From: Fimbriimonadaceae bacterium
GTDB lineage: Bacteria; Armatimonadota; Fimbriimonadia; Fimbriimonadales; Fimbriimonadaceae
Assembly: GCA_019454125.1 (NCBI GenBank)
Contig: CP075365.1
Location: 862,218 to 926,217, forward strand
Direction of reading: 5' to 3'
Length of the DNA: 64,000 bases
Shown here piece by piece: positions 18,093 to 26,031 of the stretch. The translations under genes and the position numbers were made by a program. Under the pieces are notes generated by a model. The model made no database searches, had not been told where the DNA came from, and saw nothing but the letters and a program-made list of their open reading frames with translations. The number at the start of each line of letters is the position of its first letter. Positions within the stretch are counted from its first letter, which is position 1.

Positions 18093-19282
18093 CCGAAGCG
18101 TACGGGACTAAGCGGGCCGGTCTCCAAGTCGGTCGGCCGCCCGTCCGCCATCTGCGCGATCAAACGACCGGTCAGGGGTGCGAGCGAAACCCCGAGGGTT
18201 CCGTGCCCGGTCGCGACGAGGTAGCGCGTGCCCGGGATCTGGCCGATATAGGGCAGGCCGTCAGGGCTGCAAGGCCTCAAGCCGCTCCAGGTGCACGAGA
18301 GCGGCGGCCGGACCGATGCCGCGTAGAAGCGGGGCAGGGCGCGATGCAGTCCCTCGACCCGTCGCGCATCCACCGATAAATCGGTGCCGACCAATTCGAG
18401 CGTGCCCGCGATCCGAACCCTGTCGGCCATCGGCGTCACCGCGACCCGATCCTCCAGCAGCAGGCTCGGTATCCGGGTCTGGAGCTCCCCTCGCGCCAGT
18501 TCGAAGCTGTACCCCTTGCCGCCCTGCAGCGGCATGCGGATCCCCAATCCCTTCGCCAGCTGCTCGGTCCATGCCCCGGCCGCAAGCACGACGACGTCCC
18601 CCTGGACTTCCGCAACCTCGCCCACCTGTTCCGCCACGAACTCGACCCCAGTCTCGGCGAGGTGGGCTCGCAGCCCGTCCGTAAGCAGGGGCGGGTCGAT
18701 CTGGGCGTCGCCGGGATAAAAGACGCCACCGACCGCCTTGTGGCCCGCAAAAGGTTCGAGCGCGGTGAGTCCGCGATGGGCGAGGATCTCGGCTTCGATG
18801 CCGAGTTCCCGCGCATGCATGGCCGCTTCGGCTTCTTCCTCGAGCCCGTCTTCCGTCCGGCACAGCATGAGCAGGCCGCGCTCATGGAAGCCGAAGGGGA
18901 AGGGAAGCGATTCAGCGGCCTCGCTCCAGAGCCTGCGGCCCCTGGCGCCGAGCTGCATGAGCAACGGTGCGGCGGTCTTCACATGCTCTTGCGTGCAATG
19001 GGCCAGGAAGAGGCGCGCCCAGCGCCAAAGGTCGATGTCGGGTCGGGCTTTGAGGCGAAAGGGGCTGTGGGGATCCAGCAGCCAGGTGAAGACTTGGTCC
19101 AAAACGCCCGGCGCCGCCAGTGGGACGATGTGGCTCGGGACCAGCATGCCCGCATTGCCCCTGGAGCAAAGGGGGGCGGCGGCACCAGCGTCGTAAAGGG
19201 ACACCTGCCAGCCGGCCCTTGTCAGCTCGTGTGCGCTGAAGAGGCCGACGATTCCGGCGCCGATGACGGCGGCTCTTGCCAC
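18089..19282 (-). CDS. dadA: D-amino-acid dehydrogenase (DadA-like FAD oxidoreductase)
   Basis: The 397-residue flavoprotein of the DAO family begins with the FAD-binding GAGIVGLFSAHELTRAG and has the second signature CSRGNAGMLVPSHIVPLAAPG typical of DadA. The C-terminal part has LSCTWSGLRPCSPDGLPYIG and the FAD-contacting GHGTLGVSLAPLTG. It oxidises D-amino acids to oxo-acids, passing electrons to the respiratory chain in DadA. Substrate preference is not readable. The GTG start lies 6 bases after a TAGATT box. No racemase gene is adjacent. Confidence 0.87.
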   Translation of the reverse strand: MARAAVIGAGIVGLFSAHELTRAGWQVSLYDAGAAAPLCSRGNAGMLVPSHIVPLAAPGVLDQVFTWLLDPHSPFRLKARPDIDLWRWARLFLAHCTQEHVKTAAPLLMQLGARGRRLWSEAAESLPFPFGFHERGLLMLCRTEDGLEEEAEAAMHARELGIEAEILAHRGLTALEPFAGHKAVGGVFYPGDAQIDPPLLTDGLRAHLAETGVEFVAEQVGEVAEVQGDVVVLAAGAWTEQLAKGLGIRMPLQGGKGYSFELARGELQTRIPSLLLEDRVAVTPMADRVRIAGTLELVGTDLSVDARRVEGLHRALPRFYAASVRPPLSCTWSGLRPCSPDGLPYIGQIPGTRYLVATGHGTLGVSLAPLTGRLIAQMADGRPTDLETGPLSPVRFG

Positions 19283-19294
19283 GGGGACAATCTA
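19280..19294 (-). promoter_or_regulatory. Leaderless -10 box of dadA
   Basis: On the minus strand TAGATT (19289-19294) is followed by 6 bases and the GTG start. Confidence 0.55.
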
Positions 19295-19311
19295 CCGCGA
19301 GGAAGCACAAG

Positions 19312-19343
19312 GCCGCCCCGCCGATTTTTCTCGACGGGGCGGC
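19312..19343 (-). terminator. Strong GC hairpin after the first PEP-CTERM gene
   Basis: GCCGCCCCG pairs with CGGGGCGGC around a 14-base loop, between the PEP-CTERM stop and the dadA promoter. There is no clear T-run after it on the minus strand, so it may be a transcript-end stabiliser. Confidence 0.5.
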
Positions 19344-19375
19344 AGTCCGGGCCTTCGCTTCAAGCGACGGCGGGA

Positions 19376-20101
19376 TTAGGCCTTGCGGCGGCGAGCGACG
19401 AGAGCGGCGAGGCCCGTGCCGAGAGCGAGCATCGTGGCGGGCTCCGGAACGACGTTGACCGCGTAGCTGTAGTTGTTGGCGAGCGGGGTGACGGCGCCAG
19501 AGCCGAAGCCGTCGCCCGGGTTGATGCCCCAGCCGTTGTTGCCGCCCGGGTTGCCGCCCGAGTGGCCGAGCACGAAGGCCTGGCCGCCGGCGCCGAAGTC
19601 GCGCTTAATGGCCATGCCGATGAAGGCGCGGGACCCGCTGACGGCGAGGTTGAGTCCAGTGAACTCCTGGACGTAGGTCGGGTTGGTGGTGCCACCGACG
19701 CCGGTGATGCGGGTCGTGGTGCCCTGGGCAGCGTTGAGGTCGACCCAGCTCAGGACGCCGGGGCCGCCGTTGAGGCCGTTGCCGGAGTTGCCCGCGCTCT
19801 GCGGATCCGTGTAAATGGCGATGCGCCAGTCGAAGCTGTTGACGGGCATGGACGGGTCGGTGATCTCGAAGGCGATCGCGACCTTGTCGACTCGGTTCCC
19901 ACCATTGGTGTTAAAGTCGTCGATCGAAGTGCCGCTGAAGTCGCCGAAGTCGCCAAAGATCTGGACGACGCCGAAGTCAGTGATGGTGCTGAGCGAAGAA
20001 CCGCCAGGAGTGATCTGGTTCATCGCGTTATAGGTGTTGAGAAGCTGAGCGTTGGCAGCGACGGTGGCCGCAGCAAGAGCGAGAAGCAGCGTTTTCTTCA
20101 T
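19376..20101 (-). CDS. PEP-CTERM sorting-domain secreted protein A
   Basis: This 241-residue protein has a signal peptide (KKTLLLALAAATVAANA) and a beta-rich secreted domain with FSGTSIDDFNTNGGNRVDKV. A PEP-CTERM tail closes it: VVPEPATMLALGTG, then a hydrophobic stretch and the basic end RRRKA. PEP-CTERM proteins are recognised by exosortase and usually exported to the cell surface or matrix. No exosortase is in the window. It is a tandem paralogue of the gene at 20289-21017; most of the length is nearly identical, with differences mainly at the N-terminus and before the tail. Confidence 0.9.
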   Translation of the reverse strand: MKKTLLLALAAATVAANAQLLNTYNAMNQITPGGSSLSTITDFGVVQIFGDFGDFSGTSIDDFNTNGGNRVDKVAIAFEITDPSMPVNSFDWRIAIYTDPQSAGNSGNGLNGGPGVLSWVDLNAAQGTTTRITGVGGTTNPTYVQEFTGLNLAVSGSRAFIGMAIKRDFGAGGQAFVLGHSGGNPGGNNGWGINPGDGFGSGAVTPLANNYSYAVNVVPEPATMLALGTGLAALVARRRKA

Positions 20102-20185
20102 GTGTGTGTCCTCAGGTCAAAGAAGCAATCTCGTGAGAATGCCTCCACGTTCAGATTGTCCGTGTCGCCATTTTCTGTGACAGCG

Positions 20186-20212
20186 TTTTTTCCCGTGAGG
20201 TCACGAACGGGA
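20186..20212 (-). terminator. Second hairpin downstream of PEP-CTERM gene B
   Basis: CCCGT/ACGGG flanks a short loop and is bordered on both sides by A/T runs, directly after the main terminator. It may act as a back-up terminator. Confidence 0.4.
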
Positions 20213-20244
20213 AAAAAAGAAACCCCAGTCATTGACTGGGGTCC
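20213..20244 (-). terminator. Intrinsic terminator of PEP-CTERM gene B
   Basis: On the minus strand the stem ACCCCAGT/ACTGGGGT with a 5-base loop is followed by a T-rich run (TTTCTTTTTTT), about 45 bases after the stop of the gene at 20289. This is the clearest intrinsic terminator in the window. Confidence 0.85.
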
Positions 20245-20288
20245 TTCCTTTCTGAGCCTAGGACGCTTGCGCGTCCGTCAACCAGAAA

Positions 20289-21017
20289 TTAGTTGCTGCG
20301 GCGTCGGCGAGCGATCGCAGCGAGGCCAGCGCCGAGCGCGAGCATCGTGGCCGGCTCCGGCACGACGTTGACCGCGTAGGCGTAGTTGTTGGCCGTCTGA
20401 AGGACGGCGCCGGACCCGAAGCCGTTGCCCGGGTTGATGCCGTAGCCGTTGAAGCCGCCGGGAGTGCCACCCACATTGCTGAGGATGAACGCCTGGCCGC
20501 CGAGACCGAAGTCGCGTCGGACAGCCATGCCGATGTAGGCAGTGGAGCCGCTAACAGCGAGGTTCAGACCGGAGAACTCCTGGATGTAGGTCGGGTTGGT
20601 GGTGCCACCAACACCGGTGATGCGGGTCGTGGTGCCCTGGGCAGCGTTGAGGTCGACCCAGCTGAGGACGCCGCCGCCGCTGTTGAGGCCGTTGCCCGAG
20701 TTACCAGCGCCGTTCGGGCTGCTGTAGATGGCGATGCGCCAATCGAAGCTGTTGATCGGCATGGACGGGTCGGTGATCTCGAAAGCGATGGCGACCTTGT
20801 CGACTCGGTTCCCACCACCGGTGTTGAAGTCGTCGATCGAGGTGCCGCTGAACTCGGGGAAGTCACCGAAGATCTGAACGACGCCGAAGTCCGGGGTCGA
20901 AACGAGGCTAGCACCGCCAGGGGTGATCTGGTCCATGCTGTTGTAAGGGCCATTAACGAGCTGGGCGTTAGCGGCAACCGCGATGGCCACGAGCGACAGA
21001 GAAAGCAGGGTTCGCAT
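20289..21017 (-). CDS. PEP-CTERM sorting-domain secreted protein B
   Basis: The protein is 243 residues from the ATG at 21017, which has AAGGAA six bases upstream; an ATG two codons earlier (21023) is also possible. It has a signal peptide (RTLLSLSLVAIAVAANA), the same secreted beta domain as its neighbour (FSGTSIDDFNTGGGNRVDKV) and the tail VVPEPATMLALGAG plus RRRRSN. The gene is followed by a strong intrinsic terminator, then by its paralogue, so the two have separate transcripts. Function is unknown; a surface or matrix structural role is the usual guess. Confidence 0.9.
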   Translation of the reverse strand: MRTLLSLSLVAIAVAANAQLVNGPYNSMDQITPGGASLVSTPDFGVVQIFGDFPEFSGTSIDDFNTGGGNRVDKVAIAFEITDPSMPINSFDWRIAIYSSPNGAGNSGNGLNSGGGVLSWVDLNAAQGTTTRITGVGGTTNPTYIQEFSGLNLAVSGSTAYIGMAVRRDFGLGGQAFILSNVGGTPGGFNGYGINPGNGFGSGAVLQTANNYAYAVNVVPEPATMLALGAGLAAIARRRRSN

Positions 21018-21204
21018 GTTCATTTCCTTTTTGTCCTCCGATTGGAAGAACCCGCCGACGCTAGTTCGGCAGTGCACGTTTACTGTGCGATTCGTATGGT
21101 ACATCTAGATCGCGGCCAATGTCCATCATCTAGAGACAAACAGGCAGAATTGCCTGTCACTTTGTCTGGCCAGGCACTAGACCCTGTCTATTTCCCCGGG
21201 GAGG

Positions 21205-21975
21205 TCAGCGGTCCTCTGGCCCTTCTTCCGAGACACTGGATTCCAGGAGTCGTCGCAGACGCTCCCGTTCGTCCCTTTCCCGCTCGCGATCCTTGACCTT
21301 ATTTATATAGGCGTCGAACTCCTTAGGCGATTGGGCCGGGCCCCGGCCCGTGCTTACCATTCGGTCTCGGGCTGGCAAGCGCAGGTTGCCCCGGCCATAG
21401 AACCAGCCCACCACGCACGGCAGCACGGCAAGGACTCCGATCAAGGGCGCCCCCGCGCCGTATCCAAAGAAGATCAGGACGGCCGCGACCAGCGCCACCC
21501 ACTTGGCCGCCAGTTGCAGCACGAACATGAAGCGGATCGGCTGGTCGGGCTCGCGGGCGGCCCAGATGCAAGTCAGGCCGGCGATGGGAATCCAAGGGTC
21601 GCCCAAGAGGGCGGGTCGGATACCGGAGAGCGCCGCGAGCGCGATCCCGAGGGAGGCGACCAGGGCGAGCCCAAAGAAGAAGAAGAGCAGGCGCCCGCTC
21701 CCTTCTCGTTCCTCGATGTACCGGCCCACGCCGTGCAGCCACAATCCGGCGAAGATGTACGACAAGGCTCCGCCCAAGCCGCCGAACGGATAGGTGAGAA
21801 GGGTCCAGGGTCGCGAGAGCGAGCCGTCGAAGATGACGGCGGAGCCCCACTGCTGGCCGACCGAGGGGATCCACCCGAGCACGAACCCGACCGCCAGCGA
21901 GATGATCAGACCCCAGGTGGCAGGGGAACGCCGCAGGTCGAAAGAAGCAGGGTTCGAGGGAGTCATATCGCTCAA
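21205..21975 (-). CDS. Rhomboid-fold (Der1-like) membrane protein without catalytic residues
   Basis: The 256-residue protein has six hydrophobic segments. The first loop SRPWTLLTYPFGGLG closely follows the rhomboid/Der1 L1 motif (RPWTLLTYPF). The rhomboid serine motif GxSG and the TM6 His are not seen, so it should be an inactive rhomboid-like protein rather than a protease. The C-terminal 60 residues are soluble and highly charged (VKDRERERDERERLRRL), probably helical. The start is TTG at 21975 or ATG at 21966. Confidence 0.7.
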   Translation of the reverse strand: MSDMTPSNPASFDLRRSPATWGLIISLAVGFVLGWIPSVGQQWGSAVIFDGSLSRPWTLLTYPFGGLGGALSYIFAGLWLHGVGRYIEEREGSGRLLFFFFGLALVASLGIALAALSGIRPALLGDPWIPIAGLTCIWAAREPDQPIRFMFVLQLAAKWVALVAAVLIFFGYGAGAPLIGVLAVLPCVVGWFYGRGNLRLPARDRMVSTGRGPAQSPKEFDAYINKVKDRERERDERERLRRLLESSVSEEGPEDR

Positions 21976-22045
21976 GCCGCTCGTCGCTAGAGACGGACGC
22001 GTCCTGTCAAAGGTACGATCACGCCCTCTGGAGAGTCTCGCCCCA

Positions 22046-22612
22046 ATGAAGTACTACGTCATTTGGCCCGATGGCCAGAAGTTTGGGCCCGCCGACGTCG
22101 ACACGTTGACCCAGTGGGCCGCCGAGGGGCGCATCACGCCCTCCACTGAACTCGAATCGGTCGATACGGGCGCGCGGGCACCCGCCAGTTCGGTGCCCGG
22201 CATCATCTTCTCTGGCCCTGCCGCGGCGGCCCCCAGCGACCCCGGGCCAAGCTATCCCGGCCTCACTTCCGAGCCGAGCGCCCCCGGCCCTTCTGCGCCG
22301 TACGCGGCGCCAGACCCCTACCAATACCCCCCCAGTTCCTCTGGCGCTTACGCGCCGATGAACGTCGGCGACGACGGCGGTGGGGACGTCACGAAGTCCT
22401 TCATCCTTTCCGCAGTCGGGCTCTTCTGCTGCTGTTTCGCCTCGCCCGCTGCGGTCTACTTCGCGAACGAGGCCAAGAAGAAGGGCAATCCCAACGCGCA
22501 GGCCGCCTTCATCGTCTCGCTCATCGTTCTGGGCCTGGTGGTCATTGGCTCCATCTTTTATGCGATCGCCTTCGCCACCGGTGTCATCGGGGGCATCGGA
22601 GGGTTGGGCTAG
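22046..22612 (+). CDS. GYF_2/DUF4339-DUF4190-like membrane protein
   Basis: The 188-residue protein starts with a GYF_2-like domain (YYVIWPDGQKFGPADVDTLT, then QWAAEGRITPSTEL), known to bind proline-rich peptides. A Pro/Ser/Ala-rich linker of about 70 residues follows, then two hydrophobic helices (LSAVGLFCCCFASPAAVYFA and FIVSLIVLGLVVIGSIFYAI). This GYF-linker-two-helix layout is common in bacterial proteins of unknown function. The ATG at 22046 is chosen because the domain begins there. Confidence 0.8.
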   Translation: MKYYVIWPDGQKFGPADVDTLTQWAAEGRITPSTELESVDTGARAPASSVPGIIFSGPAAAAPSDPGPSYPGLTSEPSAPGPSAPYAAPDPYQYPPSSSGAYAPMNVGDDGGGDVTKSFILSAVGLFCCCFASPAAVYFANEAKKKGNPNAQAAFIVSLIVLGLVVIGSIFYAIAFATGVIGGIGGLG

Positions 22613-22697
22613 ACCTCGGCCCGCCGTGGCCCTCAGCCCGGAGCTTCCGCCGCCCGAAGCGGATCGGGCTGGCATCCGGCTGGACGATAAAAGCAGG

Positions 22698-22773
22698 TGG
22701 CGCCCTCGGAGGGAATCGAACCCCCGACGCCCTCCTTAGGACGGAGGCGCTCTATCCACTGAGCTACGAGGGC
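22698..22773 (-). tRNA. tRNA-Arg(CCT)
   Basis: Minus-strand cloverleaf: acceptor GCCCTCG/CGAGGGC, D arm GCTC/GAGC, anticodon stem CCTCC/GGAGG with loop GTCCTAA (anticodon CCT), T arm GGGGG/CCCTC with TTCGATT, discriminator G, and CCA encoded at 22698-22700. It reads AGG arginine codons. Confidence 0.95.
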
Positions 22774-22801
22774 GCGCCGCCCTATGAGCGTACCGCAGGG
22801 C

Positions 22802-24886
22802 TCAGGGCTTGATGCGACGGCCCTGGTCCTGTTGCGGCGTCATTCTCATGGTTCCACGTTGCTTTCGGTACTCGGCGACCTTCTCCTCCACGGCCCTGCG
22901 GGTCTCGGCGTCAAGGCCGTCCAGGCCGGTCGGCGTAGATTCCGGCATTGGAGGTTTCAATTCGAACACCGCACTGGATCCCAGTTTCTCAGGAGTGCTT
23001 AGAAGGACGGTGAGTAAAGTCTGTTCTCCTCTGAAAAACCGGAGGGTTCGAATGTACTCGTTCCCCTCGCTGCTCCATAAGTAGCTGGCGATCGTTTCCT
23101 TGTCAGCCGCCATGGTCTGTCGATAACCGCCCTCATACTCCAACTCCATGTACTGCTTGTCGCCGAGCTTTAACGAGACGGTGATTTCGGAATTGCTCGG
23201 AATGCCGTATGGGAACAAGGACGTCGGCTCACCCCCCGTGCGCTGGACCGCTTGCTGGAACTTGAAATCAACCTCCGAGTGGTCACCTGAAACTGGATTG
23301 ACCGTGGAGTCTTGGATCCACTCGTCGACACGCTTGGTCAGAGCGTTCTTGACCGTACCGTACTTGAAACGGAACTCGCCCCTTTTGGCTGCTGCTCGTG
23401 AGTTAGCATCAAGTGCTCCGTAGATCGAGAGAGCATCGTAGCCGCTCCAATCAAAGCCTGACAGCCCGGGCAGGGCCAGTCCGAGGACTTGGCAACCAAA
23501 ATTGAACGCTTCTTTGGACCCAGATGCCTGGGCAAAGTCAGCAAGAGTGTCGACGTTAGCCCCTTCCTTCTCGTACTTTCGAGCAAACTTGGCCACCGCG
23601 ACTCGCGGTACGACGAAGAAGTTGTAAGGGTTTGCCTTGGGTGGGGAAATGACCCACCAATCGTCCGACTGCTCGAAACTGGGTTTGGAGAAGCTTAGGA
23701 GCGCCCTTGTTCCCGCGATGGCGTCTTTCTGGTCCGCAAGCATGTAGTTCGACATCAAGATCATGGCGTCGTCAAGACGCGCCACCAGGTTTACGTCGAC
23801 GGCCTCGGCCGCAGCAAGAAGAGTTTCAGACGGGATCCAAGCGAACGGGTCGTCCTTATCCATCTCCTTGAAATATCCTAACAGAGCTTTTTGGTAATCC
23901 GTCGGCTCCTCCGGCTTTGAAGAACGCCCTCGTTGCGACATCGCTTGCTTCATTGCGGTAACAATGTTCTGCGCGCGCTCGGACAATTGAAGTTCCGCTT
24001 TAACGTCCGGAAGCTTTATGGTCGTGGCTTGATCGGATCCGGGCGCCTCAATTCCGAACATTTCGTTGCTTTGGGTCGACCAATCGTCGGAGCTAAGGGT
24101 GTATTTCAAGTCCAAGAAACCGCCCATCGCGTTCCTACTGAACTTGAACAAAAAGTAGGTCGGTGTCACCCCGGCATCGTCTTCCTGCAAAATCTCCGAG
24201 TAATAACCGCCGACCGCGTTGGAGAACGTGCTTTGGCCCAAAGCATCGCGGAGCATCGCCCTTTCATTCAGATAACTCTGGACCGCGGCCTGGAAATCCT
24301 TGGGCAAAGCTTCCTGGCGGGGGGTCGGATGGGAACTGAGAACGAGTTGCTCCCCAGAGCGAAGCTTGGCGAGGCGCTCCACCCCGACGCTCTTGACGAT
24401 GCGCATGATGAGCCGCTTCCTTGCCGACCGTGCGTCAGCGGCCATGACGGCCGACCACCGCGTCTCTTCTGGCAGTTCTTGCGCTGCGATGGCGGCCTTG
24501 ACGGCCTTTTCGGCCCCCTCGCGCGTGAGCTCCTGGGCAATGTCCGATTCCGTGATCTTCTTGCGGATCTGCGCCGCGATCGCCTCTATCCGCACATTTT
24601 CCTGTTCCGCTTCGTAACCAGGCCTCCGGGCAAGAATCTTCTTGCCGCCCTCCGTGCGCCAGACACCGTCAAGAACTTTCGCGACCCTTTCGAGGGCCTC
24701 GTCCTTCGGCACATCCTTCAGTCGGACCAGGAGCGGTTCGAAGGCGATCGGTCCCTCGGTGAGCAACGTTTCGCCGGTGTTCTCGGCCAGCGCCTTTACG
24801 ACCTCGCCGGCTGCAGCGATCCCTTTAGTCAGGGTGACGGTGTCTTTCTGTTGACAAAGGGCGACGAGTAAAGCGAGCGACGTCAT
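22802..24886 (-). CDS. Large secreted protein of unknown function, STN-like N-terminus
   Basis: The 694-residue protein has a short hydrophobic N-terminus (TSLALLVALC, possibly a minimal signal or lipoprotein Cys). The segment VVKALAENTGETLLTEGPI with VRLKDVPKDEALERVAKVLD resembles the STN/secretin short N-terminal domain. The rest, including a QRGRSSKPEEPTDYQ linker and YMELEYEGGYRQTM, matches no family I know. The C-terminus is Arg/Gln-rich. Base composition looks lower in GC than the flanking genes. It lies downstream of selD on the same strand. Confidence 0.7.
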   Translation of the reverse strand: MTSLALLVALCQQKDTVTLTKGIAAAGEVVKALAENTGETLLTEGPIAFEPLLVRLKDVPKDEALERVAKVLDGVWRTEGGKKILARRPGYEAEQENVRIEAIAAQIRKKITESDIAQELTREGAEKAVKAAIAAQELPEETRWSAVMAADARSARKRLIMRIVKSVGVERLAKLRSGEQLVLSSHPTPRQEALPKDFQAAVQSYLNERAMLRDALGQSTFSNAVGGYYSEILQEDDAGVTPTYFLFKFSRNAMGGFLDLKYTLSSDDWSTQSNEMFGIEAPGSDQATTIKLPDVKAELQLSERAQNIVTAMKQAMSQRGRSSKPEEPTDYQKALLGYFKEMDKDDPFAWIPSETLLAAAEAVDVNLVARLDDAMILMSNYMLADQKDAIAGTRALLSFSKPSFEQSDDWWVISPPKANPYNFFVVPRVAVAKFARKYEKEGANVDTLADFAQASGSKEAFNFGCQVLGLALPGLSGFDWSGYDALSIYGALDANSRAAAKRGEFRFKYGTVKNALTKRVDEWIQDSTVNPVSGDHSEVDFKFQQAVQRTGGEPTSLFPYGIPSNSEITVSLKLGDKQYMELEYEGGYRQTMAADKETIASYLWSSEGNEYIRTLRFFRGEQTLLTVLLSTPEKLGSSAVFELKPPMPESTPTGLDGLDAETRRAVEEKVAEYRKQRGTMRMTPQQDQGRRIKP

Positions 24887-24942
24887 GAGGGCACCGGGCC
24901 AATATTATTGACGCGTACGGCCGCCAAAACAATCGCGTTACG

Positions 24943-25992
24943 TTAAATCAACGCGATTTCCGGTCCGCCCGGCAAAACTCGGCCGATGAGGACGCTCCCT
25001 TCCACCGGCCGGGCGCTTGCGACCGCCAGCCCGCCACTGGTCTGGGGGTCCAGGGCAAGCTGCACCAGCCACGAAGGCACCCCATCGCTGATTCTTAACC
25101 GGTCTGCAAGGAACTCTCGCGTGCGCGTCGCGCCACCCGTCACGCATCCTTCCGCGACCATGCGCTCGATTCCGGGGAGGACGGGGAGCTTGGCGCACTC
25201 AATCTCGATCGCGACCCCGCTTGAACGCGCAATGTTGAAGAGGTGGCCGGCAAGGCCGAACCCGGTGACGTCCGTCGCGCAGCGCGCGCCCGCGGCCAGC
25301 GCCGCTTCCGCGGCGGCTGCATTGAGGGTGGACATGGATTCGATCGCCGCCGCAAGCTCGTCAGGTCGGCAGCGGTCGTTCTTCGCGGCAGTGGTGGCGA
25401 TGCCCGTGCCGAGGGGCTTGCTCAGCCAAATCCCGTCGCCAGGCTCGGCCAGGTCGTTGCGCAAGATTTTGTCCGGATCGACCAAGCCGGTGACGCTCAT
25501 GCCGAACTTCGGCATCGGGTCGTCGATGGTGTGCCCGCCCACGACGACGGCGCCCGCTTCCACCGTCTTGTCGTGCATCCCCAGCAGCACTTGCGCCCAG
25601 ACCTCGGGCGGCGCGGCGGTCGGATCGAAGCAGGCGATGTTCATCACCGTGATCGGGCGGCCCCCCATGGCGTAAACGTCGCTCAGGGCGTTCGCGGCCG
25701 CGATCTGGCCGTAGGAGTAGGGATCGTCGACGATCGGTGTGAAGAAGTCCATCGTCTGCACCAGGGCCGTACGGCGGTGCCCCTCCTTCTCCCCGGGGTG
25801 TGAACCAGCTCCCCCAAACAAAGGGGAGGCTCCGGAAGGCACCAGAAAGACGCCCGCGTCGTCGGACGTTTCAAAGCCGACGAGCAGGTCGGGGTTCGCA
25901 GACCGCGGCAAACGGCCGAGGACCTCGGCCAACTGGGCTGGGCCCAGCTTGCTCGCTCAACCCGCGCAGGCGACCAGGTGCGTCAAACGCAT
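24943..25992 (-). CDS. selD: Selenide, water dikinase, selenocysteine-containing (in-frame UGA)
   Basis: SelD makes selenophosphate from selenide and ATP, the Se donor for Sec-tRNA and selenouridine. The usual ORF begins only at 25932, after the catalytic loop. Reading upstream in the same frame gives the ATG at 25992 and MRLTHLVACAG-U-ASKLGP, with UGA (25957-25959) at the catalytic Cys/Sec position of the family and the conserved Lys following. Later motifs are QTMDFFTPIVDDPYSYGQIA and ALSDVYAMGGRP. A hairpin with a GGUC apical loop lies downstream of the UGA. A Pro/Gly-rich insertion follows DDAGVFLV. Length is 349 residues counting Sec. Confidence 0.92.
25776..25843. repeat. Palindromic element inside selD coding sequence
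   Basis: A 68-bp segment bounded by GGTGCC/GGCACC inverted ends contains a further CTCCCC/GGGGAG-type hairpin. It encodes the extra residues after DDAGVFLV that other SelD proteins lack as far as I recall. Confidence 0.45.
25910..25956 (-). promoter_or_regulatory. Candidate bacterial SECIS element in selD
   Basis: Downstream of the UGA on the minus strand, GGCCGAG pairs with CTCGGCC around a GTC loop, starting about 27 bases after the UGA with the apical loop at about 34-36. The GGUC at the tip resembles the SelB-binding loop of E. coli fdhF. Confidence 0.6.
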
Positions 25993-26005
25993 GCGGGCTA
26001 GGTTA
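25990..26005 (-). promoter_or_regulatory. Leaderless -10 box of selD
   Basis: On the minus strand TAACCT (26000-26005) is followed by 7 bases and the ATG at 25992. This supports the upstream start that places UGA in frame. Confidence 0.5.
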
Positions 26006-26031
26006 GCAGGTCTGGGCGGCCGGCCTTTGCC

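Noticed and set aside
18662-20371. 569-residue ORF across dadA and PEP-CTERM gene A
   Set aside because: It crosses two real genes and their terminator on the opposite strand, with no domain.
22802-24886. Secretin of a type II/IV system
   Set aside because: Only a short STN-like stretch fits; the secretin beta domain and signature are absent.
24943-25932. SelD as an ordinary 329-residue protein starting at 25932
   Set aside because: That start removes the catalytic loop; the upstream frame has ATG, conserved residues and UGA at the exact Sec site.
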